DNA of 8,100 nucleotides, taken from contig CAYYZW010000350.1 of the NCBI GenBank assembly GCA_964476375.1, positions 1 through 8,100 on the forward strand, read 5' to 3'. The position numbers were made by a program, and so were the translations under genes. Position 1 is the stretch's first letter. Each line of letters begins with the position of its first letter. This stretch comes from SAT2750 sp964476375 (lineage in GTDB: Bacteria; Planctomycetota; Planctomycetia; Pirellulales; Pirellulaceae). The notes beneath the pieces were generated by a model that did no database searches, was not told the origin of the DNA, and saw nothing but the letters and a program-made list of their open reading frames with translations. Below are positions 1 to 6,725 of the stretch, piece after piece.

Positions 1-94
1 TGGTGGGCCGGGTGATGCAGTGGCTTGCCGGACGAACCGTCAGGACCGTAATTGCCGATCTCCGCAATGCCTGTGTCCGGCGAAACGGCTTCGG
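1..94. other. Unassigned left flank, possible gene ends
   Basis: No complete gene fits here. Two frames stay open to the window edge. A plus-strand frame runs from position 3 and ends in TAG at 96-98, which would overlap the minus-strand TAA (97-95) of the YgfZ-like gene. A minus-strand frame stays open leftwards past 94 but shows no ATG or GTG start. Third-position GC is about the same in both, so composition does not separate them. Neither translation is recognisable. One of them may be the edge of a neighbouring gene that lies outside the window. Confidence 0.25.
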
Positions 95-1063
95 TTAGTC
101 CAGCGGAAGTGAGACCACCTCTGCCCCGTCCAGGATCGTTCCCGGCGTGCTGGCTTCTCGTCGTACATAAGCCATCGCCAGGGGCCTTTCGAGCCCTGGG
201 GAATAGATGCTGGAAGTCACACGAGCTGCTTCCGTTCCGTCTCGCTTGATGACCATGCCGGCCGTGGGGAGTGGGCCTGGCGGCAGGGCGAGGCCGGTGA
301 GAAGCTTGTTCACATGGCCCAGGGCGTCGATTCGAGCCACCGTTTCCTGCCCCAGGTAACAACCCTTGGTAAAGCTGATCGCCTGGGTATTACGATTGAT
401 TTCCTGGGGAAGGTTCTGGTCGTCGAGGTCCACCCCATAACAGGGTATCCCGGCCTCCACACGCAGCATTTCCACGACATTTTTGTCGATCTCCCGGCAG
501 CCGTCATCGGCTAGTAGTGGGGTCAATGCATCAAGCGATGAGGTGTCTCCGTGGATCCAGAAACCATCCAGCGGTGTCGGGCAGCGGCGGATCGATAACG
601 GGTGCCCGGCGAAAGCAACTTCCACGTGGCCCAGGGGGGCCTCCGGGATGGAAGACTGCAACAGGGAGACGAGTGTCTGGCCAGCCCCTGGGCCGGCAAT
701 CAGCATTGTCTGACCTTGATCACTTTGGTCGGTAAAGGTGACCTCCTCACGAATCACGTAGCGTTCCAGGTGAGACACCAGTCCCTCGGCCTGTCCGGCG
801 GCCGTGTCCAGCAGCAGGGAGTCCTGTCGGCAGAAGACATGCACCAGCCCGAGTGTCTTTCCCTGGACACTCGTGATGAAGGCCTCGCAGCCCTGGCCTG
901 TTACCAGGCTGGTAATATCCGCGGTGCAGAAAGCATGAAGAAAGGTTCTTCGGTCTGTGCCTGAGAGTTGCAACTGGGTGCGACGAAGACCGCGAGCATA
1001 TCCCGATGTAGCCCGGACTGCCGCGTACTGGTCTCGCTGTTCCGCTGTTACAAGCTCGGTCAT
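95..1063 (-). CDS. ygfZ: YgfZ/GcvT-like folate-binding protein
   Basis: Predicted 322-residue cytoplasmic protein of the YgfZ family, related to the glycine-cleavage T protein. Family members bind folate and support synthesis or repair of Fe-S cluster proteins rather than cleaving glycine. The diagnostic signature K-G-C-Y-L-G-Q-E is at residues 233-240 with the conserved cysteine at 235. It is preceded by R-V-E-A-G-I-P (201-207) and by D-L-D-D-Q-N-L-P-Q-E (212-221), both typical of the family. Length is normal for the family. I chose ATG 1063 because the domain begins just after it, and because it overlaps the stop of the upstream LarA-like gene as ATGA (1063-1060), a translational-coupling arrangement. 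There is no obvious Shine-Dalgarno sequence. The frame is open 21 codons further upstream, but that part lies inside the neighbouring gene and looks non-homologous. The family call is secure; the exact target is unknown. Confidence 0.9.
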   Translation of the reverse strand: MTELVTAEQRDQYAAVRATSGYARGLRRTQLQLSGTDRRTFLHAFCTADITSLVTGQGCEAFITSVQGKTLGLVHVFCRQDSLLLDTAAGQAEGLVSHLERYVIREEVTFTDQSDQGQTMLIAGPGAGQTLVSLLQSSIPEAPLGHVEVAFAGHPLSIRRCPTPLDGFWIHGDTSSLDALTPLLADDGCREIDKNVVEMLRVEAGIPCYGVDLDDQNLPQEINRNTQAISFTKGCYLGQETVARIDALGHVNKLLTGLALPPGPLPTAGMVIKRDGTEAARVTSSIYSPGLERPLAMAYVRREASTPGTILDGAEVVSLPLD

Positions 1064-2277
1064 GGTGTCGAGATATTTTCGATGACTGTCCGGTCTGCTT
1101 CGGCCAAAACGATGCAGGAGTCGCACTGGCCGGCAAGCCGCGTGATCTGTTTTGCGTTGCTGACATGAGCTATTCCAAGGCTCTCCACCAGTTCCTGTTG
1201 CAACCTGCTATGCAGGTAGACCCGGGCTCTCTCTCCAGCACGCTCCAGCTCTTCCGCAGCACGGGAATCCGGGTTCGATTCCTGGTCCCCTGCTTCCGAC
1301 ACAGGAGGAGAAGCTGCCTGGCCGGCACGCTGGTGGAGAGCCTTTCCGGGTGGGCAGGCGAGATCGGTACAGAGCACGATCATCCCGCCCTCGCACACGA
1401 GCTGGGATGCAGCATGCAGGGCGTGGGCAAGGTGGTTCCAGTCCTGGCCATCCGGCCGGCTCCCGATGGTGGCGATGACCATGTCCACCTGGCGTGCTGG
1501 ACGGCTCCAGGCAGCCCGGCCCCGCAACTCGGATTCGGCATGGAGTTCCTGCGCATCCCCGGCGATAACGTGAAGGACGGAATTACCGAATCCCGGGACG
1601 ATTCCCAGGACCAGGCGGATTCCCAGCAGCCAGGCAACCTCGTCGGCGTCCTCGTGCAGCTGGCCTGCTCCATGGTTCCCGGGAACCATGAACCGCTGAC
1701 GGGTCCTGGTATCGGTGAAGGACTGGAAGAGAGAACCATGAATGCCGGCATAGCCAAGCTGGCCGGACAGTCCGAGTCGGACGATCGGCAAAACTACGTC
1801 TGCATCACAAAGTGTCCGGTTGATGTATATCGGTGTATCGTCCTGGGCGGCTGCGAGATAGGAGAGCTGGTGGGGATCATCCGGATTGTGGATTTCGATG
1901 GTCAGATGCTGAAGCTGGTCTGGCGGGATGTGTTCTTCCAGGTGACGATGCTCAAGCTCATCCGAGGTACCGGAAAAGACCAGTTGCAGCTGGTATTGAT
2001 CGAGCTGGCCCGATTCGGCAAGCTGGTTCAATAAACCGGCGACAAGCTGCCCGCCGCAGGGGACAGTGCGATCCAGCGCAATAGCAACCTGGTCACCTGG
2101 AATTATTACCTGGGAAAGGGGAGGAAATCCAAGTGGTTCGGCCATGGCTGCGGCGATCGCTGCGGCCGGATCTTCCAGGGCTGCCGGCGTAATGGCTGAG
2201 AATTCCAGGTCCAGTACCGAATCTGGAATATCCACGTCGAGAATTGTCTGGTCGCTAACAGGGAGGTGCTGGAACAT
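1060..2277 (-). CDS. LarA-family (DUF2088) protein lacking the nickel-pincer residues
   Basis: Predicted 405-residue cytoplasmic protein with the lactate racemase N-terminal domain and the C-terminal LarA domain. Family hallmarks seen are T-P-I-Y-I-N-R (148-154) then D-A-D-V-V-L (158-163), A-G-D (239-241), and D-M-V-I-A-T-I-G-S-R-P-D (265-276) followed by A-L-H-A-A and G-G-M-I-V-L. True LarA racemises lactate with a Ni-pincer nucleotide held by Lys184, His108, His174 and His200. Here the matching positions read Ser105 (G-T-S for G-T-H), Leu174 and Phe184; His202 may replace His200. The usual D-x-T-R motif reads D-R-T-V. It is therefore probably not a classical lactate racemase; a different reaction, or a non-catalytic role, is inferred. 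Residues 320-350 look like a hydrophilic insert. ATG 2277 is preferred; a TTG at 2310 would add 11 residues. It is the first gene of a pair with the YgfZ-like gene (ATGA overlap). Confidence 0.82.
   Translation of the reverse strand: MFQHLPVSDQTILDVDIPDSVLDLEFSAITPAALEDPAAAIAAAMAEPLGFPPLSQVIIPGDQVAIALDRTVPCGGQLVAGLLNQLAESGQLDQYQLQLVFSGTSDELEHRHLEEHIPPDQLQHLTIEIHNPDDPHQLSYLAAAQDDTPIYINRTLCDADVVLPIVRLGLSGQLGYAGIHGSLFQSFTDTRTRQRFMVPGNHGAGQLHEDADEVAWLLGIRLVLGIVPGFGNSVLHVIAGDAQELHAESELRGRAAWSRPARQVDMVIATIGSRPDGQDWNHLAHALHAASQLVCEGGMIVLCTDLACPPGKALHQRAGQAASPPVSEAGDQESNPDSRAAEELERAGERARVYLHSRLQQELVESLGIAHVSNAKQITRLAGQCDSCIVLAEADRTVIENISTP
1671..1690. repeat. Perfect 20-bp palindrome inside the LarA-like gene
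   Basis: CATGGTTCCC is followed directly by its reverse complement GGGAACCATG, with no spacer and no mismatch; the symmetry breaks at 1670/1691. On the minus strand it encodes M-V-P-G-N-H (residues 197-202 of the LarA-like protein). It could be a protein-binding site, a methylation or restriction target, or a codon-level coincidence. Confidence 0.9.
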
Positions 2278-2323
2278 GGTGGCAATCAAGAGAAGTGCTT
2301 TGGAAACCAAATCGTTCTTCTCG

Positions 2324-2353
2324 ATCTTAGCGATGATTAATTGAGATGGTCAA
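2324..2353 (-). promoter_or_regulatory. Candidate promoter for the larA-like/ygfZ-like pair
   Basis: Read on the minus strand, TTGACC (2353-2348, five of six matches to the -35 consensus) is followed after 18 bases by TAAGAT (2329-2324, four of six to the -10). Transcription would begin near 2317, about 40 bases before ATG 2277. This is a consensus match only, and planctomycete promoters are poorly defined. Confidence 0.35.
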
Positions 2354-2362
2354 CAGTCGAGC

Positions 2363-2392
2363 TTTACGTGCTGTGACGCTTTCTCCAATAAT
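2363..2392 (+). promoter_or_regulatory. Candidate promoter for the lipoprotein gene
   Basis: TTTACG (2363-2368, four of six to the -35) is followed after 18 bases by AATAAT (2387-2392, five of six to the -10). Transcription would begin near 2399, giving a leader of about 25 bases that contains the ribosome binding site at 2412-2417. The layout is self-consistent but rests on consensus matching. Confidence 0.35.
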
Positions 2393-2411
2393 GCAGCATG
2401 CCAACGGATCC

Positions 2412-2417
2412 GGGGAG
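2412..2417 (+). promoter_or_regulatory. Ribosome binding site deciding the start at 2425
   Basis: GGGGAG lies 7 bases before ATG 2425, near-ideal Shine-Dalgarno spacing. The other in-frame ATGs at 2398, 2443 and 2458 have nothing comparable, so this site favours 2425. Confidence 0.55.
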
Positions 2418-2424
2418 CGGTGGG

Positions 2425-4842
2425 ATGGGAATAAGTGATGTGATGGACTCTTCGCAGATGACTCGTCACGGCTGGCGTTGGGCCTGTTTGTTCCTGGTGG
2501 TTGCCTGGGGGTGCCAGCAGTCCACCGACCCGGTGCCAGGGGTCGCCGGGCCGGCTGAAAAGGGGGCGGCCCTTTCGGCCAAGCAGGTGATGGAAAAGCT
2601 GGTCGAAACATACCAGGCAGCCGAGCATTACCAGGACCACGGTGAGGTGACACTGCGTTACCGAATGCTGGGAAGTCTCCACCAGGAGACGGCCCAGCTG
2701 GTAACTCGCTGGTCGTCCCCCGGAAACCTGTACATCCGCTGTTACCAGCTGGAAGTCGCCTGCCGGGATGGACAGCTCACAGCTCGCATGCACGATGAAA
2801 CGACGGCGGATCTGGATGGGCAGTTGGTGAGCAGGCCGATCGCTGAGGAACTTTCACTTGCAGATTTCTTTTCCGATGACAGCCTGCTTCTCGAGATGCT
2901 CTATGCCGGGCGGGTTGGGTTACCGCTTTCGGCGGCCCTGCTGGCGGAACCTGAATTCCTGGCCGGGCAACTGGGAGAGGAGGCAGAACTGGAACTCCTC
3001 GAAGAAAAGTCGCTTGGAAAGCACGAATGCTACCGCTTGAAGGTCATTACCGAGAATACCCCCTTCGTACTCTGGGTCGACAAAGAGGAACTGGCCCTGC
3101 GTCGACAGGAGTTTCCGGCTGACCTGTTTGCTGCCGATCTCCTGGAAGTTCCAGGAGTAAGTGAGATCCGCTTGCAGGTGGATTTTCATGCCGCGGAATT
3201 TCCAGCAGCGATGGAAGAAAGCAGTTTCCAGGTCAGTCTGCCGGCCAATGCCAGGACAGTTGATCGTTTTATACTTCCCCCGCCCCCTCCAGCAACCGAT
3301 CTTTATGGCCGTCGGCCAGGCCGCTTCGAACTGGTCGATGCAGATGATGGAGTTGTCACGCGTGACTCGTTGCGAGGCCGAAACACGGTCCTGCTCTGGT
3401 GCCAGGCCGATGAATCATGCCGGCAGGTAGCACGGCTGCTGCACGAGATCTCGGCCAGCTGGCCGGAGAGCGAGGACCTCCAGGTTTTTACTGTTTTTGT
3501 GGATCCGGAAGAGACCCCGACCGGGACGCTTACTGCCCGGCTGCGAAAATGGGAGGTATCGTTGCCACTGCTCAGGGATCTGGATGGCCAGGCTGGAGAG
3601 GCCTTGCAGGTTCAGTTTGCCCCCACGCTGGTATTGCTGAATTCCGAGGGAACGGTGCAGGCTTTCCTGCCGGCGATTGATAAGGAGCAGCTGGGGAATC
3701 TGGACGGTTTCGTCCGCGAGCTGCGTCAAGGCCACGACCTGGCAGCAGTTTTCCAGCAACAGCAGCAGTTGTTGGAGGAAAAATACCAGCAGGACCTCCT
3801 GGCTGCTGCCCAGCAGGCTGCGGCGAATCTTGATGTGGCGGAGCGAGCCCAGCCACAGCGGTTTCTGGCAGAAGAGGCATGGGTCTTTGAAGCGGCCACG
3901 GCAGCCGGAAACATGCTGATGCTGCCGGCCGGGGATGACGGTTTTGAGGTCCTTGTGCTGGACGACGGCAAGGAGGTTATTCAGCTGGATCGGGAGGGCG
4001 CCCGGCTGGCAACCCACCCGCTTCCGGTGCAGGACGGACGAGAATTCATGCTCTTGAGGACGGCGACCAGCCGGCTGGGGGGCCGTCGTTTTGCTGTGAT
4101 GACGCCTGGATCCCAGCAGGTGCTGGTGCTCGATGCTAAATGGCAGGAGCAACTTGCCTATCCGGATCCGGAGCAGGAGCATGATGGGATCAGCCAGGTG
4201 GTTTTGACAGACCTGGAAGATGATGGAGAGCTGGAACTTTACGTGGCGTTCTGGGGCCTGGCCGGCGTCCACCGGGTGGAAATGGATGGCACCCGCAGGT
4301 GGGGATACCGCGGTGTCACGGATGTGATTTCCCTCGTTGCCTCACCACGCAATGACGTGGGCTGGCAGAAACTGTTATTGACCGATCAACAGGGCCGGCT
4401 TTCTCAACTGAACCAGTTTGGCAATGCGGATCCTGCAGTGGATACAGGAGGAGTTCCTTTTCATCATCTTTTCCCGGGGAACCTGGGCACGGATGCCATC
4501 ACCCGCTTCTGTGCCCTTTCTTCAACCCAGTCGCAGGTCATGGTCGGGCTGGATATCCAACTTCGAACGCGCTGGCGTTATCCGGTTGTACTGGGAACTT
4601 TTGCTACTCAGGTTGAAATGGTAGCCGCCACATCCCTGGCTTCCCAGGATGCAGGAGTCTGGCTGATCGCCACGGCACATGGTGTGGTCCACATGGTGGC
4701 CCATGACGGGTCTTTTGCTGACATGTTTGCTGTTGGGGAAAGGATCACCGGTATCAGTGCGGGACATTTTTCCGGGGAGACGTGGGTGCTTATTGCCAGT
4801 GGGAAAAAAGTAACCTGCTGGAAGATCACCACGCGTGAGTAA
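2425..4842 (+). CDS. Lipoprotein fusing LolA-like, degenerate thioredoxin-like and beta-propeller domains
   Basis: Predicted 805-residue exported protein. A basic stretch and a hydrophobic run end at Cys30 in A-W-G-C, an imperfect lipobox, so lipid anchoring is likely but not certain. Residues about 55-270 resemble the LolA-like/DUF2092 fold that binds lipid-like molecules. Residues about 292-440 resemble TlpA/AhpC-type redoxins: the cis-proline region reads A-P-T-L-V-L-L, but the usual C-x-x-C reads D-E-S-C (329-332), so only the second cysteine (332) is kept, with another at 326. A Gln-rich helical linker with five glutamines (444-448) follows. Residues about 485-805 look like a beta-propeller of FG-GAP/PQQ type, including D-L-E-D-D-G-E-L-E-L (596-605). 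Disulfide reductase activity is doubtful; a scaffold or sensor role is inferred. Start chosen on the ribosome binding site; ATG 2443 or 2458 would give a shorter signal peptide. It may be co-transcribed with the DUF1598-type gene. Confidence 0.8.
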   Translation: MGISDVMDSSQMTRHGWRWACLFLVVAWGCQQSTDPVPGVAGPAEKGAALSAKQVMEKLVETYQAAEHYQDHGEVTLRYRMLGSLHQETAQLVTRWSSPGNLYIRCYQLEVACRDGQLTARMHDETTADLDGQLVSRPIAEELSLADFFSDDSLLLEMLYAGRVGLPLSAALLAEPEFLAGQLGEEAELELLEEKSLGKHECYRLKVITENTPFVLWVDKEELALRRQEFPADLFAADLLEVPGVSEIRLQVDFHAAEFPAAMEESSFQVSLPANARTVDRFILPPPPPATDLYGRRPGRFELVDADDGVVTRDSLRGRNTVLLWCQADESCRQVARLLHEISASWPESEDLQVFTVFVDPEETPTGTLTARLRKWEVSLPLLRDLDGQAGEALQVQFAPTLVLLNSEGTVQAFLPAIDKEQLGNLDGFVRELRQGHDLAAVFQQQQQLLEEKYQQDLLAAAQQAAANLDVAERAQPQRFLAEEAWVFEAATAAGNMLMLPAGDDGFEVLVLDDGKEVIQLDREGARLATHPLPVQDGREFMLLRTATSRLGGRRFAVMTPGSQQVLVLDAKWQEQLAYPDPEQEHDGISQVVLTDLEDDGELELYVAFWGLAGVHRVEMDGTRRWGYRGVTDVISLVASPRNDVGWQKLLLTDQQGRLSQLNQFGNADPAVDTGGVPFHHLFPGNLGTDAITRFCALSSTQSQVMVGLDIQLRTRWRYPVVLGTFATQVEMVAATSLASQDAGVWLIATAHGVVHMVAHDGSFADMFAVGERITGISAGHFSGETWVLIASGKKVTCWKITTRE

Positions 4843-4854
4843 AAGGCCTGATGG

Positions 4855-4883
4855 GTAGATCGTCGGGGAATCTACTTGACGAT
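4855..4883 (+). repeat. Overlapping inverted repeats that form alternative hairpins
   Basis: GTAGAT (4855-4860) can pair with ATCTAC (4870-4875), while ATCGTC (4859-4864) can pair with GACGAT (4878-4883). The 5' arms overlap by two bases, so the full stems exclude each other. The element starts 13 bases after the lipoprotein stop and lies upstream of the DUF1598-type gene. There is no U-tract, so it does not look like a simple intrinsic terminator. Confidence 0.5.
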
Positions 4884-4910
4884 GGCAATCGGGATGGGAA
4901 AATTGGAGGA

Positions 4911-4944
4911 CAGGGACGGGCGTCCGATGGCTGCCGGGTCCCTG
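4911..4944 (+). repeat. 7-bp stem hairpin in the DUF1598-type gene leader
   Basis: CAGGGAC (4911-4917) is the exact reverse complement of GTCCCTG (4938-4944), with 20 bases between. A short inner GGC/GCC stem (4919-4921 with 4933-4935) could extend it. It ends 31 bases before the AGGAG ribosome binding site, so a leader-RNA role is possible but unproven. Confidence 0.5.
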
Positions 4945-4975
4945 CATGGCGACTGGAACCGCCTGGTGGGAACAG

Positions 4976-4980
4976 AGGAG
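4976..4980 (+). promoter_or_regulatory. Ribosome binding site deciding the start at 4989
   Basis: AGGAG lies 8 bases before ATG 4989. It supports this start over the in-frame ATG at 4851, whose extra 46 residues are glycine- and arginine-rich, resemble nothing, and would bury the signal peptide. Confidence 0.65.
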
Positions 4981-4988
4981 AGAAGATC

Positions 4989-6719
4989 ATGATTCGATGG
5001 CCCCTGGATGGTGGCGCGGTTACCCGGCGTGCTGCGGCATTTCTGCTCCTGGCCACCGCTGTTCTGCTGGGTGGAGAACTTGTCGCCCAGAGCGAGGTGG
5101 ACTCGAAGCTGGAGGCCTTCCTGGCTGCCGGGGAGTTTGGCCCGGCACGCGAGCATGCACAGAATGCCGCCACCCAGCTGGATCGCGACCGGCAACTCAA
5201 GCGGATCGCCCGGTCCCAGGCTCACTCCGGGGCCCGGGCGGCGTCGCTTCAGTCGCTCAGCGAGATTCGTGATGACCGTGTTCGCAGTGAGGCCCTGGAC
5301 GAGATGCTGGGAGCTGGCGGTGGGGCGGCGATGGCGGACTTTGATTCATTGATTGAATTGATCACAACGACAGTGGAACCGGATTCCTGGGAGGATGTCG
5401 GGGGTGCCGGCACCATCAAGGAATTTGCCGGGGGTGTGGTCGTCGATGTGGATGGTCTGCTAAGGCGACTGGACATGAGTCGCTCGCGACAACTTGTGGA
5501 TGTCCACCGGTCCTCGCTGGGCGGCACGTCCAGCTGGGTTCCCGCCCAGGATGCCATGCAGAAAAGTAGCCGGCTGAGAAAGGTCTCGCTGAACCAGCTG
5601 GAGAGAGAAATCCAGCTGCGGGCCGCCCAGGGGCTGCCACCGGATCGCGCGATGCAACACCTGGCAGGTATCTACCGGATCCAGTTTGTGCTGGTCTACC
5701 CGGAGAGTGGTGATATTGTGCTTGCAGGGCCTGCCGGGGACTGGCGAAGTACCGGCGAGGGGAGGGCAGTCAACATGGAGACCGGACGCCCGGTGCTGCA
5801 TCTTGACGACCTGGTCGTGGTGATGCGGAATGCGATCAACGGTGACTCACACTTCGGTTGTTCCATTGACCCTCGCCCCGAGAATATCAAGCGGACCCGG
5901 GATTATATCGAACGTGTTTCCGGAAAACCGATTCGTCCGAACCAACGGGATGACTGGCTGGAAGGCCTGAGGGCCAGTGTCGGTCGCCAGGATGTGCATG
6001 TCTTTGGAATCGCCGGAAATAACCGTACCGCGCGTGTCCTGGTGGAAGCGGATTACCGCATGAAGTTGATCGGGATGGGACTGGAAAAAGGAACCGCCGG
6101 CGTGGAGAGTTACCTGGAGGGTATCGACCCCTCCGGGGGAATTCCCTCGATGAACGTGCTGCGATGGTGGTTCACCGTTAATTATGATGCGGTCAGGGCA
6201 ACGCCGGGAGGGAATGCCTTTGAGATCCAGGGGCCCGGCGTGCGTGTGATGAGTGAAAACCAGCGGCTCACGGAGCAGGGAAAACGTCTGCCGACAGGAA
6301 AATCGGACGAATTGACTGCACGTTTTGCCAAGGATTTCACAGACCAGTTTGAAGACCTGTCGCTCAAGTACCCGGTCTACGGGGAACTCCGCAATATCTT
6401 TGACCTGGCGCTCGTCTCCGCCCTGATCAAGAAGGAGAGGCTAATGGAGCGGACGCAGTGGCATGCCTCTTACCTGCTTGATCCGGAGCGATATCAGCTT
6501 GTGGAGGACCAGGCACCGACCGAAGTGGACTCGGTCATCAACCACCGTGTCATCGGTGGCAAGCATGTGGTGGCCGGAGTCAGCGGCGGCGTTTCAGTGG
6601 ATTTCAAACCACTCGTCCGTTCCGATGCCATCACGACCGCCGATTATGGGCTGCTCAAGGCCAATCATGCCCAGGCTGTCCCCCCACAACGTCCTGCCGG
6701 TCGCTGGTGGTGGGACTAA
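4989..6719 (+). CDS. Secreted DUF1598-type planctomycete protein
   Basis: Predicted 576-residue exported protein. An n-region with R12-R-R14 leads into a hydrophobic stretch (A15 to about 28), with probable cleavage near L-V-A-Q (31-34). Residues 38-105 are charged and helical, TPR-like. Residues about 118-162 carry a motif I recall from many planctomycete exported proteins (I-T-T-T-V-E-P-D-S-W-E-D-V-G-G, 125-139, then a V-V-D-V-D-G-L-L stretch), which resembles secretin-type N-terminal modules. From about 195 to 560 the sequence matches my recollection of DUF1598, including V-L-V-E-A-D-Y-R-M-K (350-359) and W-W-F-T-V-N-Y (393-399). The protein ends in R-W-W-W-D. No enzyme motif is recognised and the function is unknown. 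It has a good ribosome binding site and follows the lipoprotein gene after a 146-bp structured leader. Its stop lies 6 bp from that of the convergent downstream gene. Confidence 0.82.
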   Translation: MIRWPLDGGAVTRRAAAFLLLATAVLLGGELVAQSEVDSKLEAFLAAGEFGPAREHAQNAATQLDRDRQLKRIARSQAHSGARAASLQSLSEIRDDRVRSEALDEMLGAGGGAAMADFDSLIELITTTVEPDSWEDVGGAGTIKEFAGGVVVDVDGLLRRLDMSRSRQLVDVHRSSLGGTSSWVPAQDAMQKSSRLRKVSLNQLEREIQLRAAQGLPPDRAMQHLAGIYRIQFVLVYPESGDIVLAGPAGDWRSTGEGRAVNMETGRPVLHLDDLVVVMRNAINGDSHFGCSIDPRPENIKRTRDYIERVSGKPIRPNQRDDWLEGLRASVGRQDVHVFGIAGNNRTARVLVEADYRMKLIGMGLEKGTAGVESYLEGIDPSGGIPSMNVLRWWFTVNYDAVRATPGGNAFEIQGPGVRVMSENQRLTEQGKRLPTGKSDELTARFAKDFTDQFEDLSLKYPVYGELRNIFDLALVSALIKKERLMERTQWHASYLLDPERYQLVEDQAPTEVDSVINHRVIGGKHVVAGVSGGVSVDFKPLVRSDAITTADYGLLKANHAQAVPPQRPAGRWWWD

Positions 6720-6725
6720 GTGACA

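Noticed and set aside
1064..1126. A 21-residue N-terminal extension of the YgfZ-like protein
   Set aside because: It lies within the LarA-like coding region, is not family-like, and the ATGA overlap gives a better start.
1165..2034. A 289-codon open frame on the plus strand
   Set aside because: It lies wholly inside the LarA-like gene on the opposite strand, which has clear family motifs; the plus translation is unlike any protein I know.
3452..3465. 14-bp palindrome CGGCCAGCTGGCCG
   Set aside because: Short GC-rich palindromes around CAGCTG are common in this sequence, and it sits in the middle of the redoxin coding region.
3415..4272. A 285-codon open frame on the minus strand
   Set aside because: It is antisense to the lipoprotein gene, whose redoxin and propeller signatures fit the plus strand. 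The minus translation is leucine- and glutamine-rich as expected from complementing CAG and CTG codons.
4855..4881. H-type pseudoknot from the overlapping stems
   Set aside because: The stem order fits, but the connecting loops would be 0 and 2 bases, too short to span the stems, so alternative hairpins are more likely.
4851..4988. A 46-residue N-terminal extension of the DUF1598-type protein
   Set aside because: It is glycine- and arginine-rich, precedes a normal signal peptide, and an AGGAG site supports ATG 4989 instead.
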